Positions 36,064-48,100 of a stretch of 64,000 bases of DNA are shown piece after piece; positions within the stretch are counted from its first letter, which is position 1, and every line of letters begins with the position of its first letter. The stretch covers positions 23,831,501 to 23,895,500 of the forward strand of contig NC_080568.1 of the NCBI RefSeq assembly GCF_030253575.1, written 5' to 3'. This DNA comes from Rhododendron vialii. Lineage: Eukaryota > Streptophyta > Magnoliopsida > Ericales > Ericaceae. The notes beneath the pieces are model-generated. The model had not been told where the DNA came from. It did no database searches and saw only the letters and a program-made list of their open reading frames with translations. The translations under genes and the position numbers were made by a program.

Positions 36064-36767
36064 ATCAAAGTTAATTGTGCTTTGGTAGATTTAGCAAAAT
36101 CTGGTTTGCACTCGTAGTCAAGTTTGGTGGATTTGGAGGGGTCGATCGTGATATAATCCTTTAGTTGATAATATATAAAGTAGAATATTATTTTTATCCA
36201 TACCTTACCTGTTGCTTTTCCTTGACAGTAACGATCTTTTCCACTTACCTTCACATCTTTATGAGATAGAGAATTATACTATGTTACACATCTTTAAAAA
36301 GGATGTACCCTACGTCCGAATTATATCAATTTGTGATTTCATTATGTTAATTTTTGAGATTTTTTTATGTATATTTATGGTGCTAGTTACACTTTTGAAT
36401 TTATTAATTCTACTTTAAAAATAACTTATTGAACAAGTTATTAGCAGGTTACAGGGAATTAAAAAATAATTTTATTATGTAACCATAATTATTCGTGAGC
36501 ATTGATCCACAATAGTAATTATACCATAGCCAAATGTTTGTATAAAATATCACAAATTAAATATAATAATAACCAAAATTGTTATAACAACATCATAATT
36601 AGTTGACATTATTTTACCATGACGGGGTTCGTACCAAAAATTCTTTGATATGTATGATATTTCGTTATAAGACCAAAACGTGTCGTATGGGAATCAACAA
36701 TAGTTATATCCAAGCAGAATACATGTGTAAAATACAACAAATTATATAGCATATATTCCACAATTGT
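36064..36767. other. AT-rich spacer, nothing recognised
   Basis: No gene. AATTGTTATAACAACATCATAA at about 36578-36600 recurs almost exactly at about 37708-37730, on the other side of the retroposon-like insert. This may be an old flanking duplication or chance in AT-rich DNA. Confidence 0.4.
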
Positions 36768-37643
36768 TTTTTTTTTTTGGTAGGCAACACAAGTTTTATT
36801 AAGAATACTTGACAAAGGGTACATCAAGTGGGGGGAGAGGAGGAGGGAAATCTAACCAAGGGTTGGATGAAAAGAAAAAAATGATGGGACAAAGCCCACC
36901 AACACCCAAAGGGCTAGTCCCTAAAAATAAATCTAGAAACCACATGGACTTGGCCCAAAAAGAGCCAAAACAAACCCTAAACCCAACTCTCTTCAAACAT
37001 CAGCAAAAGCACGCATTGCCGCCGCAACACACATCCTCCACCAACCCAAGCCACCACCACCAACCACCAGAACCCCAGCCCCTAAAACCACACCAGCCGC
37101 CTCCAACCACACCACCACCTGCCCAAACCACCACCAGCCACCTCCACCCTTACCCGCAACTTACGGCCACCACCACCCACCAAACAGATGACAAGCAAGT
37201 AATTTGACGCCGACGCAAACCCCGCGAGCAACTGGAACCCGAGAATAATCGCCGAGGAGCCGACGATTCGGTCCTCACAAACGATTTGGGAAGCCAGAGA
37301 CTGAGAACTTCCATACGTCAACACCGAAACCACCGCCGTGCCGACCACCACCTCCCCTAACCTTCCACGGCCAACCACTGGCCGAAAAGACCCACAGAGC
37401 CGTTAAGCCAAACCCACGCCCATCCAGCAACGAAAAGCGTGGTGGGGTCCATTCTACCTCAACACCTCCGGCCGCTGTCGGACCCAAGCCGTTAGGACAA
37501 CCGAACACCCCCAGATATGGTGATTGGCGAAAACCAAAGCAACAAGCAGGAGAGGCGACGTAGGGAAGTCAAAACGGCGGCAAGGAAAGATCAGTGAGAG
37601 AAAAAGAAATCGACCTTGAGTTTGGGGAGAAAAAAGAAAGAAG

Positions 37644-37690
<47 letters not shown>
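36768..37690 (-). mobile_element. Retroposon-like insert with poly(A), probable LINE derivative
   Basis: On the minus strand it begins with a long CT run (complement of the GA run 37648-37689) and a pyrimidine-rich leader. A GC-rich Gly/Val-rich region follows with no intact long frame. It ends TTAATAAAACTTGTG then GTTGCCTACC and 12 A (complement of 36768-36779). The 3' end resembles that of the LINE piece at 14.4 kb (ATAAAACTC...TTACCAAAAC). This suggests a LINE with the body deleted, or a non-autonomous relative that moved by the same machinery. A processed pseudogene is an alternative. The Pro/His-rich frame on the opposite strand (36809-37207) is judged spurious. Confidence 0.5.
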
Positions 37691-37692
<2 letters not shown>

Positions 37693-38442
37693 GGGATAAT
37701 ATAACATAATTGTTATAACAACACCATAAAAAAATGAGTTTAAATTCTTTCTACCTTATGTGGAAACCCCATGCATTTTTTTCAGTAATTCGAACCGTTC
37801 ATCTTGTAGGGCCCAAATAGTAGGCATTCACGTAAAAAATCATGTTTATCGGTTATCAATAGGTACATCAAAAATTAAATTTTAGTTTATAAAATATACG
37901 GTCATGGATAGTTTAACTTTAAACTGATCTACCGTCGATTTCATAAACAAAACTTCAATTTTTTTTTTATACATATCTATGTCTGATAAAACTGATTTTT
38001 TGTCAAGATATGCTGCTCAGTGAGCCTTAGAAGATGAATGGTTCAAATTACTGCAATACAAGTACAGTGGGGCCCACAATTGGCGGTGGTGGAAAGCCCA
38101 ATTCCATCTTACGTGGATAGAAATTAAACTTTAAAAAAATAGATATAGAAGTAAATGTGGGTTTGTACTAGGTTAGTAAAGAGTATTTTGGTGGGAGACG
38201 CTCAAATAGGGAAGAGAAGTTTTGCATGGGAAGGAGCATAATCCGGGACCAAATTTCTTGGGCACCTCAACTTCAAATTCCATTTTTGTGGAACATATAT
38301 GACTCTCAAACCTCAAACTAAATGAGCCACAAGTCTCTCTCTCTCTCCACTACCTTCACCCCCACAAAATCTCCTAGAAAATGCCACTCCCATTTACCCT
38401 TCTGTCCTTTCATCTCCAACCCCCCTCATCCTCTCACAAACC
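37691..38442. other. Upstream region of the peroxidase gene
   Basis: No coding region. A CATATATGA at about 38294-38302 is a weak TATA candidate, 140 bp before the ATG. It is followed by a CT-rich leader (38334-38347). The segments about 37770-37860 and 38020-38105, both with RTTYRAACYRTTCATCTT-like and GGGCCCA blocks, appear inverted relative to each other and may be ends of another small MITE. Confidence 0.4.
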
Positions 38443-40866
38443 ATGGCACTCCCTTATTACATTTTCCCTTATCTCCTCCTCCTCCTCCTCCTCCTTCCAT
38501 CGACATCAGAGTCAAAGCTCACCCTCGACTACTACAGCAAAACATGCCCGCAACTATCCCAAATCATAACCCAAGTGGTCACCCAGAAGCAAATCTCGAC
38601 CCCGACCACGGCCGCCGCCACCCTCCGCCTCTTCTTCCACGACTGCATGGTAGATGGCTGCGACGCCTCCGTCCTCGTCACCTCCAACTCGTTCATTGGC
38701 GCGACCGAGCGGGACGCGGACATCAACCTCTCCCTCCCCGGGGACGGATTGGACGTGGTCACCCGCGCCAAGACCGCCGTAGAACTCCAGTGCCCCGGTA
38801 TTGTCTCCTGCGCCGACGTACTCGCTATCACCGCCCGTGATCTTGTTACCATGGTCGGCGGCCCCTACTACAACGTTCGACTGGGGCGCAAAGATGGTTT
38901 AACCTCCAAGGCCTCCGAGGTTGGTTGTGTTGGAACATTTTAGTACGAGTAATGCTAAATATCCAAAAAAAAAACTTACTCCAAAATTACCAAAAAAAAA
39001 GAAATTAATGGTCGATTAATTTTCCTTTTCAGGGTAATTTCGAAATACTAGTAGGATTGATACATAGAATTATTGGTTACAAAAACGTGACACAAAGTCC
39101 AAGTCCAATACATAACCATCTTACATGAAAAATTATAATTAATTTTCTCCGACAAGATTTGACTATTTTACCGCTCAATAGACAAGATTCAACTCCTTAA
39201 CCTCTCAATAGACACGGGTAGAAGAAAGTGGCCATTAGACTAGCCTAGTTGTTGCTTTTGAAAATTACTCTCTTCTCTCACATGACATGTGCGATTCTTG
39301 ACCTCTCAATAGACTAGCCTAGTTGTTGCTTTTGGAAAATTATTCAATACTCCAGAAGTATACTCCATCCGCTACTATAACATGTGGGCCATCTATCTTG
39401 AAAGGGCTTATGATTGGGCCTACGCTAACGGTGGGAACACTGCATATTTTATTTTATTTTTTACTTTACTATGGTTGACGGGTGTGTAGATTAATGGGAT
39501 GGGATCGATCTTCTCCCTCAACTATTTCAAAAATTTCAATATTTTCTTACAATGCAAGGATATCTTCACGTGAAGATATATTTTGTGAGATCTGCACTTG
39601 TGAAACAATTGTCTGGTATGATTATTTGAGATGATCCACTCCCATGTAGAGTATGCAAATAAACAGTTCAAAATCATCTTTTATTTTTGTTGCTTAATTA
39701 AATAAATGTAAATAAGTTGGCGGGCCCTTAAAATAACCACTATGATAATTCTAGTACTTTCTTAACCGTTTTCAATTTATTGAGTTATAATTAGCTTTTA
39801 AGAGAACATTAAACTCATTTTTTTTAAACTAACCATCATTCGTAATGATTGAAAAAAGCGACTTCCTTTAATATATTGCAAAGAGAGAGACACCAACGAA
39901 CTTAAAAGTAGTACTATCCTATTGAAAGAGCTTCTCAAGAATATTTTTAACACGGTATTGTTTATTTATGGTAGCATAAATTTATCATTCATACTATTAC
40001 GATAAACGCAAATGTCAGATGGGAAAGACTTGTAAGGACTTAAGTTAAATCTTAAAGTTGGTTTACTTTGTTTGTACCGAGGGCACACGCATATATAGCG
40101 ACATTCAGTTCTATCGCTTCTCAATATGTCAAATCAGTCATGTTTTCCGTAATTTCTATTCTCTAGTACTTTAATGTTACTCAATGAATTATGTGCGAGA
40201 CGCGCGTGTTATAGAATTCCTTACGGATTATGTTTCTTCAATTCCTCATTGTTGAATTTGGTTGGTAAAATTTAACATGACCAAAATGTAATTTAACAGG
40301 TTGAAGGGCACATAGCAAGGCCAAATATGTCACTTACACAAATCATCTCAGTCTTCGAGTCCAAAGGCCTCTCAATCCAAGACCTTGTGGCCTTAGCCGG
40401 TGCCCACACTATTGGTTTCTCCCACTGCAGCCAATTCGCCTACAGAATCTACAACTTCAGCAAGAAATCACAGTACGACCCCTCTCTCAACCCGAAATTC
40501 GCCCTAGCCCTGCAGAAACTTTGCGCTAATTGCACGAAAGACCCCACCATCGCGGCTTTCAACGACGTGATGACCCCGGGGAAATTCGACAACATGTACT
40601 ACTCCAATCTGCAGAAAGGATTGGGTTTACTAGCCTCGGACCAGGCCCTCGCATCCGATTCGCGGACGAAGGAGTATGTGGATCTTTATGCGGCAAACCA
40701 GACCGCGTTTTTCGATGACTTTGCCCGCGCAATGGAGAAGGTTAGCGTGTATCAAATCAAGACTGGAAGGAAGGGAGAGGTGAGGCATAGATGTGACACT
40801 TTCAATACGTTGAATACTAATATGCCAGGCCAAACACACAAGGTAGGCCAAACACACAAGGCTTAG
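38443..40866 (+). CDS. Class III secretory peroxidase
   Basis: Two exons (38443-38919, 40300-40866; phase 0, intron 1.38 kb) encode 347 aa. Class III peroxidases use H2O2 to oxidise phenolics in the cell wall or vacuole. Visible hallmarks: signal peptide with eight Leu (residues 11-18), distal site R62/H66 in 'RLFFHDCMVDGCDAS', 'GIVSCADVLAITARD' (119-133), proximal haem ligand H195 in 'LAGAHTIGFSHC', and conserved Cys at 35, 68, 73, 117, 123, 202, 234 and 324. The motif set resembles the PER31/41/63/65 group of Arabidopsis. Only one intron is present instead of the ancestral three. The C-terminus carries an 18 bp perfect-looking tandem duplication that gives 'GQTHKVGQTHKA', beyond the normal end of the fold. 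It could reflect a vacuolar-type extension or simply microsatellite-like slippage. Confidence 0.95.
40828..40863 (+). repeat. 18 bp tandem duplication at the peroxidase C-terminus
   Basis: AGGCCAAACACACAAGGT followed directly by AGGCCAAACACACAAGGC, in frame, just before the stop TAG at 40864-40866. Confidence 0.9.
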
Positions 40867-42113
40867 AAGTTATAGAGGGGATTTGTCTGCTACAATAATA
40901 GTGCAAGACTTTTTTGATCCGCTCCATGACTGTGTAAGATGGTGACAAAGGTGTTGAGGAAGAACTACGATCTTCGTTACCGTGGTAGGAGAATATACAT
41001 GTAATTTTTTGGCAGTATAATTCGGCTTGTGTTATGATACACCAATGCCCACAAGTGAATTTCAGTTTTGAATTGACAAATCGATTCTGGGTGAACTCTC
41101 TCTCTCGGGTTGGTGGGTATCTGTAATGATAAATCTTGCCAGAAATGAATGAGAGATGAATACAAGGAAAAACTAGTTTGATGACCAATTTGGTTGCCGT
41201 GGGCTAGTTGAGGGGGAAATAGACCCATCCACTGCCTCATATTGCCACAGTAGCTGCCAAAAAGTCTTGTCAATCCTTTCCAACAAATGAAAGTAGCGAC
41301 AACAGTTACATACCTACATACGCATGAAGCTGTTTATAGACGAACTTACGAATGGAAAGCCTGCATTGTGGGTGAACCGATGGACTTGTTCGATTATCGG
41401 TTGAAGAAACAAACGCTTACTATTCAAATACTGAACAATAGATGCCTGAACAATCGATTCGATTATGATTTTATACAAGAAACACCCAGCTTACTCTCAC
41501 TGCTGCCAACTCACAATTTACAAGGGGGGGGCGGGGAAACTGCAATGATTTCTTGGGAATAAACAAAAATAACTCAATAATTTCATTCTAGATTAATGTA
41601 CACCATTGCCACAAAATAGATCCCCAACATTCAGGTAGGCAACAAACAATTTGTCCAGCCCAAACTTCTTGACATATTTCTCCGTGGTTTCAAATCCAAC
41701 AGTACGCCCCAACCGAAGGTTGAGAGAAACAACTCCATAAATAGAATTTACACTTAACATGTAGGATGTGGGAAATTCTTACAAAAGGACAAGAGAACCA
41801 CAAATGCACATGAATACCAGAAGGAATAATTGTACAAGAACAATGAGTTGTGATACTTTACAGACCCGCAAGCCGAACAGCATTCGGCTTTTGTTAGATT
41901 ATGGTCTGCCGCAGGAATCACTTCATCCCATAACCTTGCTTCGGCATTGGACTACTGCAACTCATGAGGAGGAGTCTGCAGCTCCAATCGTAGCTGAATT
42001 AGGCCCTCAATAATTTTCAAAGGGACTATAAGCCTATAAAGGCATATCACCGTCATCACAGAATAATAAAGCACTTCAATAGGCTGACGTCACTATCAGA
42101 ATTCCTCACCCTT
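40867..42113. other. Convergent intergenic region
   Basis: Lies between the 3' ends of the plus-strand peroxidase and the minus-strand DnaJ gene, so it holds both 3' UTRs. No other gene recognised. Confidence 0.5.
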
Positions 42114-45100
42114 TCAGCACGGCTTCCGTTTGTCCACTTTTAACTGAATATTATACCATTTTTTCTTCTTTGGCCTCTCTCTTGTCGTAGACTTCTTCTC
42201 TCTTACTTCTCCATCTTCTTTTGTGTCCTTGGATGCACTTCTATTCTTGTTTCTACTACTGCTCCTTTTCATTGGAGGAGCAACAGTGTATGAGGCGTGA
42301 ATTTCGTTCCATTGCTTGAGAAGCTCATCAATCTGCAATATCAAATAACGAACAAATTCAAATCTGCCAAAGCACCAACATTATCAGGCCCATACAAATT
42401 TTGCATTCCAGTTTAGTAGCACACGAAAAAAAACTTCTTGGTAGGATTTAACTCACTGCTTGCATTTCTTGCGCATATCTACTAGTCATCTCTGTGAACT
42501 GTTGCAGAACCTGACAGTAACCGAGTGAAAAATAAGCAAAAGCAGAAGACTTGTTTTCCAAAAATGACTAAATAAAACAAGTTTTATAAAAAAAATGCAA
42601 CCAAACAGATCTGATTCATCCAAAATGTGCTTCAAATGTGGATGTCCAAACCTCTCTGTATTCACCCTCAAACTTTGAGAGTTCCACCCTCTTCGATAAA
42701 ATCTGAGCTTCAACAGTTCTAAGATTCTCTTTCTCTTCTGTAAACTGTGCAGCACCAAGGGCCTCTATGGTGTAGCTTGCACTTTTGAAAAAATTATCAC
42801 CTATAGAAATGTGCCATAACATCATCATAAAGGAGTCAGTTTGGCCGTCAAAGTTCATGAAGGATGTAAGAAAGGTAACTTCACAATACTAGAGGAGCTT
42901 ACCGTATACAGCAAAAACATGGGTCCCAGCTTTTATCTCAGTTAACTCACATGGCTGAAATCCATCCAATTTTTTGAAGAAGGCCATGTCTGGATCCTTA
43001 GCAGCTGCCATCTAAAGCAATCATAGCAAGAACCAAACACAAAAAAGACAAAGTCAAAATAAGTACTTAAAAAGGGGGGAAAGGTTCAAATTTGAGGGGG
43101 AATGATCAACTCACTGAGTGAGCTGCTTGATCCAACCGATACACAGGAAAACCAAGAAAATACATCCCAGCAGATGTAACTTTTCCTGTTTTTGAACTAT
43201 CCTCCTGCGCCAGGGTAAGTACAATAAAAATTACTCAAACAGCTGTCACAATTCTACAAAAATAACATGTGCTGCTACATTACAAACGCAACAGGCAACC
43301 CTATTGCATCACATCTAAATGAGAGCAATACAAACTAACTAAGGGCTCGATAGTTGAAAATGTTCAGAAAAGTTGACAAAAAGCCAGATGGATTGCAGAC
43401 TCTTATCATTCACGTCTTCTATCAAGATTAACATGATAAGCCCGTGATATAGTGCACATCAAGAATCATAATATGTTATTAAAATTTTCTTTTCAAATGT
43501 AACTGGTTGCCTAAAATATAAATATCCTGCACAATAAGGGAGATGTGATAGATTATGTCAATAGTTCAACATTACCAAAAGCCCACAGCTGACAAAGGAC
43601 GGCTGTTTATACCTGAAGTGCAAGGCTTAATCCACCGTTTTCCACTTTATCAAAGTACAATAGCTGCACAAAACCCAACGGTTATCAATAAAACCATTAG
43701 TGGAAAACTGCTAAGCTACCCAAGAAGAAAAAAACATCATAAACATGTACGCTAAAGATCCTAAGGTTGAAATCATCCAAGCAGCAAAAATTTTATTACT
43801 CTTTCTACGATGGGGTGAAAACATCCTAACATAATAAGATGTGTAAAAGTTTTAACAACTAACAACTAATAGAATAGAGGTCCTAGTTTGAGCTGTTCTT
43901 TGTTGCACAAGGTGGCTTAGTTGATGAGTAACAGGCCTAATTCACATTCGGGCTTGAAGCGTGAACAACAAAGGCAGTTGGGCACTAAAGCACAAATGTG
44001 ATTTAAGGCAAAGCATCCACCGGATTATCAAAGACAAGAACTTCCCTCACATTTACATGTGAAGCCAAAAACTGACACATCACAAAACCCTCAAATAATC
44101 AGAAGAGGTTAAATAATACCAGTTCTAACCACGTAATTCATTCGTTAACAAGAAGGATACGATACAAAGTGTATGCAGATGATAAAAAAAGGTGAAAGTG
44201 TGCATTAATATCAACTATCACCAGATACAAGTTCTGAGAGCCAGAAATACACAGCCTATATGTATTTTGCACTTTTGTTGTCACACTGGAGGTGGGAGAA
44301 AGAGAGAGACCTGAGAATTGAAGTTTGGACAAGTCAACCTACATGCCTGCAGTGTTAGCATTCTGAAGACTCACCCAATCGTAAAACATTACCATGTTAA
44401 ACACCGACTATTCTATTCCATATGTACTTAACAAGGAGGCACTACCATTTCTAGTTTGCTAAGAGAACTTTTGTAGCTCAAAACTTCAAAGTGGAACAAA
44501 TAAGTCAAACCTAATAATTTTGCAGGGGAATCTTCCAAAATTGATATCTGCATCTTAATTATCATGCACCAGACTCTTGTACAAACCTTGAATTTGCTTT
44601 TATCTGATGATTGCACCCGGCAGACAAATCCAGAGCGTGCTTCCTCCTCTGTTATGCTAACAGAATAGAAGTGAGCACATTGTTTTTCAACCTGTTGAAT
44701 GATGCCAAGTTGTGAACAACATTTCACATGTATGTTGTGAACAACATATGACCAAACTAATATCTTTCTCATTAGCCAAAAAGTGCAAATAAAAAAAGCA
44801 AACTGAAACAAAAATACTTAGCATTTGGATACAGGTAAAACTAGTACATTTTATGTACATCATATACATATACATATACTTGTTCATTACGGTAATTTCC
44901 TTTAAAATGCATTCAGGTGGACACAGGATGATGGAAAGCTTTCTTTTTCAGATGATACCTTGCCAGATGGACTGAGTGTGAGGAGAGGGTATCAAGTGGC
45001 ATACCAACCTTGTATCATAGGAAGGAAGAAATGGTTATGGGGGTAAAGATTCAGGGGATTCAGGCCAAACAAAATGGGGAGCTGATTCCCACCAAGAAAG

Positions 45101-48100
45101 TGCTTAGAAGTTCACAGCGTTTCCGAGGACAAAGAATGTTATATTCAATGATTATCCCCGGCACTTAAGGAAAATCAGTATAGAAGATAACCAAATTAAG
45201 CATATTTTTCAAGCAGAGGTAAGTGCATAACACAAGTCAAGTTTATCATCAGAGATTCCACTCATGCAACACATCATGGGTTCCCTGAGATAACGCTTTA
45301 GATATTCTCTAGACTCCCCTTCAGATTGCTCATCCGTTTCACTTGCAGACCCAAACAAAGATATTTTTCTACCACCACTATAACGTAATTCTCATACACC
45401 TCGATCATTTCTTCTCAAATTCCACAACACTCACCTATTACCAGTTTAGTTAGATAGGGCAACATGCTTGGGATACAAACCGTTATGCCTTACTTTCAAA
45501 AACAAATCATTTGATGAGCATATGGAGCTCCAATGCCCCGTTAGAAGTGGGAATGAGTATTTCAGGATGGTGGGTGTGGGAGATTGTTTTGTGATTGTGG
45601 GGTGGTGTTTAAGTTGGATCTCCTCTTTTGGATCTTGACTGAGCTCCTTCTTCCCAACCTAAGTTTGCAAAACAGGGAACCACGTTAGTGCCTAACCGGC
45701 CGGAGACGACCGGAAGGCACTCCGATGGCTAAGTAAGTCCCCATTAAGGGAAGGGAAGTACAGAGCTAGAGCAAGGATGGTATACCTGTCTAGGATTTTG
45801 GTACTGTACCTTATATAGGGAGTTACTTGCGTTGGCCTCAAGATAGCTTGTGCCTCCCATGATGTCATGAATAACAGCCTCTTGGTTTGACATCATGCAT
45901 GACGATTGCCGAGTGCCACACTATCAGGCAGCATATAAGCGGCCAAACCAAGAGTGGTGCCACGTAGCCAGAATGAACAACTCAGCGCTGGTGTCCCTGA
46001 CCCAGCCACATGTAATCTCCCAAGATCCGACCCAATGCCTCAGCCCAACTGAGAAGCTCCAGGCCGGGTGACCCGTTTGGTCATTGATGGGCATCGGCTG
46101 CGCCTGTCAGGTTTGCCTGGACCTTTCCTAGGCTGGGCTTATCCGAACAGCCCAGATGGGTGACTCACTATCTGGCCCAATACAGCGACTAATTTGGAAC
46201 AAACTCGGCAGAGATGGTGACTTGAACCCTTAGCTCGGTACCCGGTCCACGAACCATCAAAATGAATAAGAGGATCGGGCAACCCCCATTCCAAGTGGGC
46301 CGGATGACCAACCTAAGAGGACAAGCGAACTTAAATGGAGACGAAGAACACCAGTCCTGTCCAAGAATAACGGGAAAATTCTCACTAACAGCAATAGAAG
46401 AATAAATTTCTTAAAAAATAGATCTGGCCTGTTGATCGATGATTACTCCAGTCCAGTCAGCCCTCCAGAACCGTTTGGCATATAAAACCAGAATGAACCG
46501 CTAGAACTGTTTCAGAACCGGCAAACCGGACGGGTTTTGTAGGAACAAGGTCACTCTGAAACCTAGACTAGACTAACTAAGTTGAATGTGCCAAAACACA
46601 TATAAAATAACTTCACATAGGTTTGTCCTTATATAAAGACAAGGGACTTCAACTTTTTCCTCCATATCCTGACATGGGACTAATGAGTTTGGAGAATAAC
46701 CTTTAGAAACGCAAAAAACTGCTTTCTTTTTCTTCCCATTTTAACATCTTTCAAAACTAAACGAATTTCAAATTTCAAATTTCCAAATCTAAGAACTTGA
46801 AGTAAATTTTCTTTTAAAATCCATGGTTATTAAATGAATTATTAGTACATTTTATTACGACATCATGGTTCAATTCCAGTTGACCCATCCACCTAATCTC
46901 TTTTCCGAGTCACTCCGGTTTCCGTGTTTTCAAAACATTGAGGAGAATTATTGTGAGAGGCGTGACCAAAATAGCTAATGCACATGAGTGGAATCTCTAA
47001 CGTTGGAAAATCTGACTGGGGTCGAATTAAGATGGACCAGGGGTGTAAAGACTTGTTGGCCAAGAAGTAGAACACTAACAAACTAACTAAATACTCCATT
47101 TGAAAGGGTCTTGCACAATATACTGCCAAGGCATTTTTTCCTCTTTTCTACTTGCTCTCGAGGCTAACATAATCATTTGAGAGCCATCCGGCAACTAGGC
47201 TGAAGGTCCTCTAGCTCTAAGTCTGTGAGTGAAGGTTGATTTAGATCCAGGTTGTTGCAACTCACCCCACTCCGAAATTGGTTCATACAGTCATATGTTT
47301 TGCAAAAAGACAGACAATTGAGACCAGGTCTTGCAGAGATCTTTTCGCGGGGCCCACCTTGGGTCCTGCAAAGATAATCCAAACTGCTCAGTTTTTAAGA
47401 CATTTTCTTATATATTCTTGGAAAAAATCAGCTCAATCAGATATCAGTAGGAGCTTTTTAAGAATTCGTAGGGCTAAATTGGGGGGTTTGCCCTATGAAT
47501 TTTGAAAAAGTACTTACCGATATATGATTGAGCTGATTTTTTACATGAGGCCATAAAAGAAATATTTTAAGAAAAATGAGCCGTTCGGATCATCTTCCCG
47601 CAAAAGGGTGCATGATCAGTTCCAATATGTATATGCAAATAGCACCTCTGTATGTTTCGTTACTTTCCAGTTTCCAGTGTCCACCATGATTGATTCCTAC
47701 ATTTTTCTTGCTTTTTGGCACCTTTAACTTGTTTAAAATATTAATTCTTCATTGAATAATGCTTGAGCTTGTCACGTCGCACATACTAAACCTGGTCATA
47801 TATTTTTGACTCACGTTATCTTCAACAGCGTCACTTCTAAATTTTGGGGAAAGCATTCGAAATTTTTTACCATTGCTTTTTGTTCCTTTACATCTCCAAC
47901 ACAAAAGAACTATTGTACCTTTTTAACCACTGGTTGTCCAAGCAGAAGTGGACGGCTTGTTACCACACCATTTAATGCCTCCTCCAAGACAGTTGCTGAA
48001 ACTGTTGTTTTGATAGGCACGCCAAGTTTGCTAAATGTAGTACAGTAAAAACAGAAGCCATTATCACTGGATAGAACAGGGCTCAAAACTTATGACAAAA

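Noticed and set aside
36809..37207. 132-residue Pro/His/Thr-rich frame on the plus strand
   Set aside because: It is the reverse complement of a Gly/Val-rich retroposon body; composition bias explains the open frame and no motif supports it.
36578..37730. AATTGTTATAACAAC direct repeats as target duplication of the retroposon
   Set aside because: They do not abut the poly(A) tail or the CT-rich end of the insert, so they cannot be its target-site duplication.
38322..38840. 172-residue Pro/Arg/His-rich frame overlapping peroxidase exon 1
   Set aside because: Off-frame shadow of a GC-rich exon; the peroxidase frame has the catalytic motifs.
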